From Novosphingobium sp. ZN18A2 (GTDB lineage: Bacteria; Pseudomonadota; Alphaproteobacteria; Sphingomonadales; Sphingomonadaceae): a stretch of 64,000 nt of DNA. Every line of letters starts with the position of its first letter. Position 1 is the first letter of the stretch. The notes under the pieces were generated by a model, which did no database searches, had not been told where the DNA came from, and was given only the letters and a program-made list of their open reading frames with translations. Shown here piece after piece: positions 26,144 to 33,667 of the stretch. The position numbers were made by a program, and so were the translations under genes. Where the stretch lies: the NCBI RefSeq assembly GCF_036784765.1, contig NZ_CP136651.1, forward strand, positions 806,001 through 870,000. Direction: 5' to 3'.

Positions 26144-26836
26144 ATGACGGAAACGAGAACGGACCGGCGCGGCGTGATCGGCGCGGGCGCGCTTGTGGCT
26201 GGCGTGGCCGGGGCAGGAGTGCTGGCATCGGCTCCGGCGCGGGCGGAAGACGCGGGTGGCTGGAAGGCGGCGCAAGAGCCGCAGGACGCGTGGATGGACA
26301 TTCCCGGCACGCGCCACCGGATGGTTTACGATTCGAACAGTCCGCAGGGTTTTGCCGAGGCGTTGTTCTATGCCTCCAACTATTATTTCGCGAACAAGGC
26401 GGGATACGGCCTTTCGCCGGACACGCTGGGCGTGATCCTGATCGCGCGGCACATGGGCACGCCGTTCGCCTATACCGATGCGATCTGGGCGAAGTACGGT
26501 GCGGCCTTCGCCAAGGTCGCGGGGCTGGAAGGCAAGGAGGCGGAACTTGCCAAAACGGTGAACCCCCTGCTGGTTCCGGGGCGCGTGGCGATGTCCGGAC
26601 CGGCGGGCGACGCTTCGGTTGCAACGCTGGCAAAGACAGGCGCGCGCTTCGCGGTCTGCGGCCTGGCGACCACCTTCATCGCCGGGATGCTGGCCAAGGA
26701 AACGGGCGGTTCGGCCAAGGACATCGACGCGGAATTGAGCGCCGGGCTGGTGCCGGGCGCGACGATGGTCGCGGCGGGCATCCTGGCGGTAGAGCGCGCG
26801 CAATCGCACGGATATGCATTCGCCTACGTAGGCTGA
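26144..26836 (+). CDS. Tat-exported DsrE-like protein
   Basis: A 230-residue exported protein. The N-terminus TETRTDRRGVIGAGALVAGV has a twin arginine (8-9) followed by a hydrophobic stretch and APARAEDAG cleavage site, typical of a Tat signal. The mature part resembles DsrE/DsrF-like folds (LFYASNYYFANKAGYGLSPD, GVILIARHMGTPFAY, FAVCGLATTFIAGM, VPGATMVAAGILAVERAQ), including a single conserved-looking Cys in AVCGLA. A role with sulfur or redox chemistry is possible but not shown. GGGGAGAGGG precedes ATG 26144. Its last 13 nt overlap the convergent membrane-protein gene. Confidence 0.65.
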   Translation: MTETRTDRRGVIGAGALVAGVAGAGVLASAPARAEDAGGWKAAQEPQDAWMDIPGTRHRMVYDSNSPQGFAEALFYASNYYFANKAGYGLSPDTLGVILIARHMGTPFAYTDAIWAKYGAAFAKVAGLEGKEAELAKTVNPLLVPGRVAMSGPAGDASVATLAKTGARFAVCGLATTFIAGMLAKETGGSAKDIDAELSAGLVPGATMVAAGILAVERAQSHGYAFAYVG

Positions 26837-27633
26837 TCTGGCCGATCCGCCGGGGCGGAGGCGATGCCCGTCAACGCGTCCCGCAGTTCGGCGGGAGAAA
26901 CCGCATAGGGCGGCTGGAACGGATTTCCGTGCACCAGCACGATGGCGGCGGTGGGCGCGGCAGCCAGCCCGAACAGACCCATGCCGATCAGCGCGGCCAT
27001 CGGCGCGCCCGCATGGATCACCGCGATGGACAGCAGGGTAAGGAAGCCGAGGAACGCCATGCTCAGCCATTTGAGCGGGTTGATGTGCGCGCGGCTGAGG
27101 CCGACGCGCAGCCAACGGTTGCTGCGAATTTCGCCGATGAGATCGAGAATCGCCTTGTGCACTACCGGTCCCGCCGTGTCGGCAAGATCCGGATCGGCGG
27201 ACCTGTCCAGCATCAGGTCCGCCGCGTTCGCCGCTTCCCCCGATGTTTCGCAGCGCGCCAGCGCACGCCACTCGCCGGCCGCCGCTGCCGCATAGAGATG
27301 GACGGCGGCGCGCAATCCCCGGCCGCTTTCGCCCGCCTTGCGCAGCAGGATTTCCAGCCCCCGGATTGCATCGGCTTCGCGCAGCACGGCGTTGCGCGCC
27401 TGTGTATGGGCGCTCCACGTGTCGTTCGCCAGGAAGGCCAGCGTCAGGCCGAACAGAACGCCCAGTATGTTGAGGAACGGGGACGCGATCTGCTGCATGG
27501 CAGGGACGAGGCCGGTCCATGCAGGCAGGGTCATCGCCCACGCCAGCACCACGATGGCCCCGGCCGTTCCCGCAACGGCGATGGCGCCATAGGCATAGTG
27601 ATCGAATCGGTTCCAGGTGCTGCGCACGCTCAT
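26824..27633 (-). CDS. DUF4239-like (bestrophin-like) membrane protein
   Basis: A 269-residue membrane protein with two hydrophobic segments near the N-terminus (AYGAIAVAGTAGAIVVLAWA and FLNILGVLFGLTLAFLAND) and a pair near the C-terminus (MAFLGFLTLLSIAVIHAG and LIGMGLFGLAAAPTAAIVLV), separated by a cytoplasmic helical region. The layout and FGLTLAFLANDTW resemble DUF4239 (bestrophin-like) proteins of unknown transport role. It is not clearly part of an operon; a hairpin (27649-27676) lies upstream. It overlaps the Tat protein gene tail to tail. Confidence 0.65.
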   Translation of the reverse strand: MSVRSTWNRFDHYAYGAIAVAGTAGAIVVLAWAMTLPAWTGLVPAMQQIASPFLNILGVLFGLTLAFLANDTWSAHTQARNAVLREADAIRGLEILLRKAGESGRGLRAAVHLYAAAAAGEWRALARCETSGEAANAADLMLDRSADPDLADTAGPVVHKAILDLIGEIRSNRWLRVGLSRAHINPLKWLSMAFLGFLTLLSIAVIHAGAPMAALIGMGLFGLAAAPTAAIVLVHGNPFQPPYAVSPAELRDALTGIASAPADRPDQPT

Positions 27634-27788
27634 CGGTATCCCCCAATTGCCCGGCCCGGTTACCGGCAGGCCGGGCTTCGCGCTCCCGCATCGGCCATGC
27701 CAGCAAGCGCCGCGCGGTTCAATTTCGCAGCGTCCAAAGCGCCACGGGAATATACCCGGATCGGTTTGTATTTGCGCGGCCGGTCGTT

Positions 27789-28973
27789 TTAACCGGCGCG
27801 ATCCAGTTCCGCGTCCAGCAGTTCATGCACGCGCGCCTCTCCGGGGAAGCCTTCGGCCACCCAGCGGTCTTCCACCGCGCGCAGGATGCGGGCGACTTCG
27901 GGGCCTTTGCCCACGCCGCGCGCGACGATCTCTCCGCCCTTCAGCGGCAGGCGGGGGATTTCCCAGCCGTCCAGCGGCGTTATCGGCGCGCCGGCCAGCA
28001 GCAGCCGGTCGATCGCCTGTTCGCGCCCCAGCCGGTAGGCGAGAGCGCGGGCATCCTCCGGCCCGTCCACCCGCGCGGCGGCGGATGCCAGGCGCTTTCT
28101 CTGCGCGGTCGAAAGACGAAGCCGCGATGCGACGTCGCTTGCCACTTGCGGCTGCGGGGGCAGTAGCGCGGCAAAGCGGCGGATCGGATCGGGCGCAACC
28201 TGCTGGCGGCCTTCGCGGGCAACCAGTTCGGAAAGCGCGGCAATGCCCTTTGCATCGACTTCGGGCAGAACTTCGCGCAGCACGCCAAGGTCGGCCATGC
28301 GCGCCACGGTGGGCGCGGGATCGGGCAGCGAGAGCAGGTTGACCAGTTCCCACGCCACGCGTTCGCGCGATAAGCCCTTCATGCCGGGGGCCAGTTCGGC
28401 CACCGCCTGTTCCGCCCCGGTATCCGCCGGCAAGGAACCGAAGCGCGCCTGAAAGCGGAAATAGCGCAGGATGCGCAGGTAATCCTCGCGGATGCGCTGG
28501 CGCGCATCGCCGATGAAGCGAACGTGGTGCGCCTCCAGGTCGGCCAGCCCGCCGAACCAGTCGAAAACCTCAAGCGTGCGCGGATCGGCATAGAGCGCGT
28601 TGATCGTGAAATCGCGCCGCGCGGCGTCTTCTTCCCACGCGGTCGAAAACGCGATTGTCGCGTGCCGCCCGTCGGTGGAGACATCGCGCCGCAGCGTGGT
28701 GATCTCAACGTTTCCGCTGTCCAGCAGGGCGGTAACCGTGCCGTGCGCCAGCCCGGTCGGCACAGTGCGGATGCCTGCCCCCTTCAGCCGCGCGATCACC
28801 TCTTGCGGTTCGTGCTTCGTCGCAATGTCTATGTCCGCAACCGCGATGCCCAGCAGCGTGTCGCGCACCGCGCCACCCACGTGGCGCGCGCTGTCGCCTT
28901 CGGGATCGAGCGCGTCGACCAGCGCGAGCAGGTCCGCCCGCCGGGTCCAGTCCGCCTCAGGCAGCAGGGCCAT
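27789..28973 (-). CDS. CCA-adding tRNA nucleotidyltransferase (class II)
   Basis: A 394-residue class II nucleotidyltransferase. The head domain has HVGGAVRDTLLG and the catalytic carboxylates of ADIDIATK, followed by RRDFTINALYADP and the flexible-loop arginines; the neck carries ARQRIREDYLRILRYFRF. It adds or repairs the tRNA 3' CCA, or is a closely related poly(A) polymerase; with no second paralogue in view CCA addition is more likely. ATG 28973 (MALLPEADW) overlaps the 3' end of the NUDIX gene by 17 nt, so the two are translationally linked. Confidence 0.9.
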   Translation of the reverse strand: MALLPEADWTRRADLLALVDALDPEGDSARHVGGAVRDTLLGIAVADIDIATKHEPQEVIARLKGAGIRTVPTGLAHGTVTALLDSGNVEITTLRRDVSTDGRHATIAFSTAWEEDAARRDFTINALYADPRTLEVFDWFGGLADLEAHHVRFIGDARQRIREDYLRILRYFRFQARFGSLPADTGAEQAVAELAPGMKGLSRERVAWELVNLLSLPDPAPTVARMADLGVLREVLPEVDAKGIAALSELVAREGRQQVAPDPIRRFAALLPPQPQVASDVASRLRLSTAQRKRLASAAARVDGPEDARALAYRLGREQAIDRLLLAGAPITPLDGWEIPRLPLKGGEIVARGVGKGPEVARILRAVEDRWVAEGFPGEARVHELLDAELDRAG

Positions 28974-29574
28974 GCCAGTCGATCCTTTTGGCAAGGTTGG
29001 CGATGATCGCCGCGGTCACGCCCCAGATGCGATGCCCGTTCCACATGATTTCGATGTAGGACCGTTCCGCCCCCCGGAAAACCGCACTTTTGCGTTCGTG
29101 GTTCGCGGTGTCGAGCACGAAGCCGAACGGCGGTTCGAACCAGTCGGCCACTTCGGCGGGATTTGGCTCCAGCGGCAGGTCGGGCGGAACGCGGGCGAGC
29201 ACCGGCGTCACGTCATACCCGGTGCCGGTGCGGAACCTGTCCGTCTCGCCGATCACCTGCACGTCGGCCGCGCGGATGCCCAGTTCCTCTTCCGCTTCGC
29301 GCAGCGCGGCCTCCGTCGGCGTTTCGCCGGGTTCCAGCTTGCCGCCGGGAAAGGCCGCCTGTCCCGGATGCGCGCGCATATGGGAAGGGCGGTGGATCAA
29401 CAGCACGCCCGGCCCTTCGGGATGGTCGCCGCGATCGGTAACCGCCATCAGCACGGCCGCCGGCCGCAGGCGTTCGTCGGGCAGGTCGCGCCAGTCGTCC
29501 AGCAAGCGGCCCACCGGCCGCGCGTGGCCTTCGGCATAGAGCGCGCCGAGCCTGTCGAGCAGTGGGGACGTCAT
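28957..29574 (-). CDS. NUDIX hydrolase, CoA pyrophosphatase type
   Basis: A 205-residue NUDIX hydrolase. The NUDIX box GGKLEPGETPTEAALREAEE continues with ELGI and has all metal-binding glutamates. The flanking AAVLMAVTD...VLLIHRPSHMRAHPGQAAFP segment, with its HxGQ(V/I)AFPGG element, is the UPF0035/CoA-pyrophosphatase signature. It probably cleaves CoA or related dinucleotides to 4'-phosphopantetheine. It overlaps DUF1285 by 4 nt upstream and the CCA transferase by 17 nt downstream. Confidence 0.88.
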   Translation of the reverse strand: MTSPLLDRLGALYAEGHARPVGRLLDDWRDLPDERLRPAAVLMAVTDRGDHPEGPGVLLIHRPSHMRAHPGQAAFPGGKLEPGETPTEAALREAEEELGIRAADVQVIGETDRFRTGTGYDVTPVLARVPPDLPLEPNPAEVADWFEPPFGFVLDTANHERKSAVFRGAERSYIEIMWNGHRIWGVTAAIIANLAKRIDWHGPAA

Positions 29575-30143
29575 GCGCCGGGCACCAGCGCAAATCGCAT
29601 GCCGCCGCTTTCCACCGCCAGCGCGCCGGGCGGCGAAACGGCAAGCGCATGGTCGACCAGCTGGGCATAGGTGCTGCGGTTCAGCTTCGCTTCCACGCCG
29701 TTTTGCGCGGTTACATAGATCCCCGGCACGTCGGCATCGCCGCGCGCGGCGATCGGGTGATCCGGCCCCGCGATCACCAGGTCATCCGTATTGAGCCGAA
29801 AGGCGAGCGCGGGACGGCCCGCGCCATCCGTGCGCTCCTGCATGTCGATGGCGACCAGCGCCGCGTCCTCTACCTCTATCGACTGCTTCTCATGAGGAAG
29901 GACCAGCCAGTGCGAACCGTCCGCATCGCGCCGCAGCAGGCTGGCGAAGGCGCGGACCATCGCCGGACGCCGGATCTCTCCGCCGTCGTGGAACCAGCGC
30001 CCGCCGGCATCGATGCGCATCAGGCTGTCGGCCGCCGCATCGGGTTGCCACGTTTCCACCGGTGGCAGCTTGCGCGCGGCAACCGCCTCGGCAATCTGCT
30101 CAAGCGATAGTCCGGCAAGGTCTGGGGGCGGTTCATAAGGCAT
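29571..30143 (-). CDS. DUF1285 domain protein
   Basis: A 190-residue DUF1285 protein. Landmarks are PVETWQPD, MRIDAGGRWFHDGGEIRRPA, LVRAFASLLRRDADGSHWLV and PHEKQSIEVEDAALVAIDM. The family has a two-domain fold of unknown function. There is no signal peptide. It sits in a tight minus-strand operon: 27 nt after the GNAT gene and a 4-nt overlap with the NUDIX gene. Confidence 0.85.
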   Translation of the reverse strand: MPYEPPPDLAGLSLEQIAEAVAARKLPPVETWQPDAAADSLMRIDAGGRWFHDGGEIRRPAMVRAFASLLRRDADGSHWLVLPHEKQSIEVEDAALVAIDMQERTDGAGRPALAFRLNTDDLVIAGPDHPIAARGDADVPGIYVTAQNGVEAKLNRSTYAQLVDHALAVSPPGALAVESGGMRFALVPGA

Positions 30144-30170
30144 CGTCCGGAAAGCCGATGCCAGATGCGA

Positions 30171-30680
30171 TCACCCGCGCCAAGGGCCGAGCGTGCCTTC
30201 GGCGGGCAGGACGGCGGGATTGTCGCACCGGCAGAGCAGGCGATGCTGCTCATAGGGGCCGGGCAACGTCCACCCGCCGGTGTGCGCGGCGCTGAAGCCG
30301 AAGAAGCGTTCGTAATATTCCGGGTCACCGATCAGCACCAGCGGCAGCGGCGCCATCGGGTTCAGCGCGCCGATCATCGCGTGCATCAGCGCCTGCCCAT
30401 ACCCCACCTTCTGAAGGTGCGGCAGCACGGCGACCGGACCGACCATGATCATCGGGTGGGCGCGGCCATCGGGATCGGTCAGCGCGACCGGCCAGCACTG
30501 GATCGTACCCGCCAGCATTTCGTTATCGTCAAGCGCCGCGAAGCTGAGCGTTTCCAGCCAGTGCGCGCCTTCGCGCACCTTGTAGGCCGTGCGCTGTTTG
30601 CGCTCGGGCTCGAACGCCCGGTCAAGCAGGTCTTCGACCAGTTGCGGGTCGACGTCGCCAAGGGGAATGATCGTGGACAA
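30171..30680 (-). CDS. GNAT family N-acetyltransferase
   Basis: A GNAT acetyltransferase of about 169 residues using acetyl-CoA. The CoA-binding loop region is VGPVAVLPHLQKVGYGQAL, preceded by EMLAGTIQCWPVAL. The start is unclear: family members begin near STIIPLGDVDPQLVEDLLDRAF, which here follows TTG at 30680; ATG 30776 and ATG 30824 lie upstream in frame but add a basic, low-quality N-terminus. It leads the operon GNAT-DUF1285-NUDIX-CCA and diverges from egtB. Confidence 0.78.
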   Translation of the reverse strand: MSTIIPLGDVDPQLVEDLLDRAFEPERKQRTAYKVREGAHWLETLSFAALDDNEMLAGTIQCWPVALTDPDGRAHPMIMVGPVAVLPHLQKVGYGQALMHAMIGALNPMAPLPLVLIGDPEYYERFFGFSAAHTGGWTLPGPYEQHRLLCRCDNPAVLPAEGTLGPWRG

Positions 30681-30832
30681 GGAAAAGTGCCCCGCCGGTA
30701 ACCGAGTCGTGAGGGCGGGCGCATATAGGGGGCTGGCGCGAACCGCAAGCTTGGAACGCCGCGCCGTTTCGCGCATTCTGGCGCAAAGACGCGCAAACGG
30801 GGGGAAGGACAATCGCCACCGCAAGCCGTATC

Positions 30833-32083
30833 ATGTCCGGGGAAAAGCAAGCCGGCCTGGCCGGTCGCTATCGTGCGGTGCGCGCGCTGACCGAAGCGCT
30901 TGCCGCGCCGCTTTCCGATGCCGACGCGACGATCCAGTCGATGGAGGATGCCAGCCCCGCCAAGTGGCACCTGGCGCATACGACATGGTTTTTCGAAACC
31001 TTTCTGCTGCGTGACAGGATGCCGGGATACCGGCTGTTCGACGATGACTGGCCGTTCCTGTTCAATTCCTATTACGAGGCCGAAGGCGCCCGCATCGCGC
31101 GCTTTTCACGCGGGATGCTGTCGCGTCCGCCGCTGGATCGGGTGCTCGCCTATCGCGCGCACGTGGACGAAGCGATGGAGCGTTTGCTGGCACGCGACGA
31201 GGGCGCCGCCCCGCTGGTGGGCCTGGGCCTTTCACACGAACAGCAGCACCAGGAGCTGTTGCAGACCGATATCAAGCACGCATTGTTCCAGAACCCGCTT
31301 GGCCCGGCGATGTGGCCGGCGATGCGCGATGCGTCCGCCGCGTCCTCTTCCGCGCCGGCTACAACGGGCGAATGGCTGGCGCACCCCGGCGGCCGGGTGG
31401 CCATCGGCCATGCGGGAGACGGTTTCGCGTTCGATTGCGAAGGCCCGCGCCATGACGTGCTGTTGCAGCCCTTCGCGCTGTCGCGAGCGCTTGTCACCAA
31501 CGGCGAATGGCTGGAATTCATGGCAAGCGGCGGATACGCGACACCCGCGCTGTGGCTGTCCGACGGATGGGCCTGGGTGAACCGGGACGGCATCCGTGCC
31601 CCGCTGTACTGGCACGAAGGCGCGAACGGGTGGGAGCGTTTCACGTTTTCGGGCTGGCGGCCCGTCGATCCGCAGGCGCCGGTAACGCATATCTCCCAAT
31701 ACGAGGCGGACGCTTTTGCCGCGTGGGCCGGTGCGCGCCTGCCCGAAGAGGCGGAATGGGAAGGGCTTGCGCAAGGCGGCGATGCGAGCAGCGGCGTGCT
31801 GCTCGATACCGCCGGACCCGCCGATCCGGTGGCCGAAGCCGCGCCGCACCTGTTCGGCAACGTGTGGCAATGGACCCGTTCCGCCTATCTTCCCTATCCC
31901 CGCTTCACGGCGGCGCAGGGCGCGGTGGGCGAATACAACGGCAAGTTCATGAGCGGACAGGCCGTGCTGCGCGGCGGAAGCTGCGCCACGCCGCGCGGGC
32001 ACGTGCGCGCCAGCTATCGCAACTTTTTCTACCCTCACCAGCGCTGGCAATTCACCGGCCTGCGGCTCGCGAAGGATATGTAA
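30833..32083 (+). CDS. egtB: Ergothioneine sulfoxide synthase EgtB
   Basis: A 416-residue non-heme iron enzyme that joins hercynine to a thiol (cysteine or gamma-glutamylcysteine) as a sulfoxide. The N-terminal DinB-like domain supplies the three iron histidines: His49 (HLAHTTWFFE), His135 and His139 (SHEQQHQELLQ). The C-terminal FGE-sulfatase domain contains GGYATPALWLSDGWAWV, RLPEEAEWEGLA, FGNVWQWTRSAY and VLRGGSCATPR. Its TAA overlaps the egtD ATG by one base (TAATG), so both are made together. The RBS is weak. Confidence 0.93.
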   Translation: MSGEKQAGLAGRYRAVRALTEALAAPLSDADATIQSMEDASPAKWHLAHTTWFFETFLLRDRMPGYRLFDDDWPFLFNSYYEAEGARIARFSRGMLSRPPLDRVLAYRAHVDEAMERLLARDEGAAPLVGLGLSHEQQHQELLQTDIKHALFQNPLGPAMWPAMRDASAASSSAPATTGEWLAHPGGRVAIGHAGDGFAFDCEGPRHDVLLQPFALSRALVTNGEWLEFMASGGYATPALWLSDGWAWVNRDGIRAPLYWHEGANGWERFTFSGWRPVDPQAPVTHISQYEADAFAAWAGARLPEEAEWEGLAQGGDASSGVLLDTAGPADPVAEAAPHLFGNVWQWTRSAYLPYPRFTAAQGAVGEYNGKFMSGQAVLRGGSCATPRGHVRASYRNFFYPHQRWQFTGLRLAKDM

Positions 32084-33069
32084 TGGCGGTCGAGACCGGG
32101 ATCAGGATTGTCGAAGAGGACGACAGCGGCATAGACAAGGCCTTCCGCGCCGACGTGCTGGCAGGGCTCTCGCAGCGCCAGAAGGCAATTCCCGCGCGCT
32201 GGTTCTATGACGAACGCGGATCGCAGCTGTTCGAGGATATTACGCAGCAGCCCGAATATTATCCCACCCGCGCCGAGACGGAGATCCTCTCCACGCGCGG
32301 GGCGGAGTTCGCGGCGCTGACCGGCGCGGGCCGCGCGGTTGTCGAGTTCGGATCGGGCAGCAGCGTCAAGACGCCGCACCTGCTGCGCGCGATTTCGCCC
32401 GGCGCCTATGTGCCGATCGACATTTCGGGCGAGTTCCTGCGCGAATCCGCCGCCGCGCTTTCGGTCCGGTTTCCCGGCCTGCCGGTGTTCCCGGTAGAGG
32501 CCGATTTCACCAAGCCGGTTGCGCTGCCCGACGAAGTGCAGGGCATGGCGATGCTGGGGTTCTTCCCCGGTTCGACCATCGGCAACCTCGTACCGCGCAC
32601 CGCGGTCGACCTGCTGCGTTCCATGCGTGAGACGCTGGGGCCGGATTCGCAGCTTCTGATCGGCATGGACAGGATCAAGGACGAAAGCGTGCTGGAAGCG
32701 GCCTATGACGATGCCGCAGGGGTGACCGCGCAGTTCAATCGAAACCTGCTGACGCGCATAAATCGTGAGCTTGGGGGCGATATCCCGGTCGACGCCTTCG
32801 AACACCTCGCCCGCTGGAACGACCTGATCGCGCGGATCGAAATGCACCTTCGCGCGACCCGCGACGTGGCGTTCACCGTTGCGGGCCGTCGCTTCACGAT
32901 GAAGGCCGGCGAGACGATCCATACCGAAAACAGCCACAAGTACGATCCGCGCAGCTCCGCCGCGTTGCTGCTGGCCGGGGGGTGGACCCCGCTGGCCGAC
33001 TGGACCGACGCGGATGGCCGCTTTTCTCTAATCCTGGCCGAGGCGAGCGAATACCGGATGGCGCCTTAA
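32083..33069 (+). CDS. egtD: L-histidine N-alpha-methyltransferase EgtD
   Basis: A 328-residue SAM-dependent methyltransferase that trimethylates histidine to hercynine, the first step of ergothioneine synthesis. Family landmarks are KAIPARWFYDERGSQLFEDI, TRAETEIL, VEFGSGSSVKT (SAM loop), VPIDISGEFL, FFPGSTIGNL and IHTENSHKYD near the C-terminus. Length and order match EgtD. The one-base overlap with egtB shows a two-gene operon; egtA, egtC and egtE homologues are not in the window. Confidence 0.95.
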   Translation: MAVETGIRIVEEDDSGIDKAFRADVLAGLSQRQKAIPARWFYDERGSQLFEDITQQPEYYPTRAETEILSTRGAEFAALTGAGRAVVEFGSGSSVKTPHLLRAISPGAYVPIDISGEFLRESAAALSVRFPGLPVFPVEADFTKPVALPDEVQGMAMLGFFPGSTIGNLVPRTAVDLLRSMRETLGPDSQLLIGMDRIKDESVLEAAYDDAAGVTAQFNRNLLTRINRELGGDIPVDAFEHLARWNDLIARIEMHLRATRDVAFTVAGRRFTMKAGETIHTENSHKYDPRSSAALLLAGGWTPLADWTDADGRFSLILAEASEYRMAP

Positions 33070-33091
33070 GGTAGCGCCGACGGATGCGGGG

Positions 33092-33109
33092 GCCGCTCCG
33101 GCGGCTTTT
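33092..33109 (+). terminator. Intrinsic terminator of the egtBD operon
   Basis: GCCGC-TCCG-GCGGC followed by TTTT (33106-33109), starting 23 nt after the egtD stop. The TCCG loop is a UNCG-type tetraloop that stabilises the short stem. Confidence 0.7.
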
Positions 33110-33159
33110 GTCCGGATTTCAGACATACCGGGAACGACTGCATTGCATCCACAAATCCA

Positions 33160-33183
33160 CGTCACCCCGGGCTTGACCCGGGG
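33160..33183 (+). repeat. Left 24-bp hairpin repeat flanking the GIY-YIG gene
   Basis: A 24-bp copy beginning CGTCACCCCGGG and ending CCCGGGG. Internally it forms CCCCGGG-CTTGA-CCCGGGG. It is the exact reverse complement of 33537-33560 and lies 29 nt beyond the GIY-YIG stop codon. Confidence 0.95.
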
Positions 33184-33212
33184 GCCCGCTCCACTTCTCA
33201 CGCAACTTCGGC

Positions 33213-33512
33213 TCAAACAAGCGAGTCATAGAGGTCATCCCAGTCCGGATTGACACCTTCGATCAGGTCGAATTTCCATTCGCGCCGCCAGCGCTTCAAT
33301 CGCTTTTCATGCGCGATGCATTCCTCGATTGACTCTCCGCGCTCAGCCCAGACAAGCCGATTCAATTTGTAGCGCGCGCAGAATTCCGATCCGGTTCCCT
33401 GTTTGTGTTGGAAGATACGGGCGGCCAGATCGGCTGTCACGCCAACATACATGGTCCCGCGATAGCGGTTGGCCATGACATAGACCCAGCAGTCATTTCG
33501 TCCCCGAACCAT
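33213..33512 (-). CDS. Small GIY-YIG nuclease family protein, flanked by inverted repeats
   Basis: A 99-residue GIY-YIG domain protein with nothing attached. The GIY-YIG core is VYVMANRYRGTMYVGVT (10-26), Arg32 follows in AARIFQHK, a Glu at 69 (AHEKRLKRWRREWK) and Asn89 (IEGVNPDWDDLYD) complete the expected catalytic set. Small stand-alone members are common in proteobacteria but their biological role is unclear. The whole gene lies inside a 401-bp unit bounded by perfect inverted 24-bp hairpin repeats (33160-33183 and 33537-33560). ATG 33512 is used; ATG 33476 is possible. Confidence 0.88.
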   Translation of the reverse strand: MVRGRNDCWVYVMANRYRGTMYVGVTADLAARIFQHKQGTGSEFCARYKLNRLVWAERGESIEECIAHEKRLKRWRREWKFDLIEGVNPDWDDLYDSLV

Positions 33513-33536
33513 CGCGCGATGTCAAAGTAAGTGGGG

Positions 33537-33560
33537 CCCCGGGTCAAGCCCGGGGTGACG
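33537..33560 (-). repeat. Right 24-bp hairpin repeat flanking the GIY-YIG gene
   Basis: The exact reverse complement of 33160-33183, 24 nt upstream of the GIY-YIG start codon. It has the same self-complementary CCCCGGG/CCCGGGG arms. Sequence beyond both copies stays partly similar (GGGCCC on each side), suggesting a slightly longer ancestral repeat. Confidence 0.95.
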
Positions 33561-33667
33561 ATGGACTGGATAAAGCTACAACGGCAACTATCCCCGCAAT
33601 GGCGGTCATTCACCGCACGTCGCCAGTCTCCCCAAGAGCCGCCGGTCATGCTCGTCCGGAAAACGCT

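Noticed and set aside
27649..27676. Terminator for the CCA transferase operon
   Set aside because: GCCCGGCC/GGCCGGGC can form a stem, but no T-run follows on either strand; kept only as a possible hairpin.
25136..27706. Open frame of about 856 codons on the minus strand across the J-domain and Tat protein genes
   Set aside because: It crosses several genes and gaps without any recognisable domain; the plus-strand genes have motifs and RBSs.
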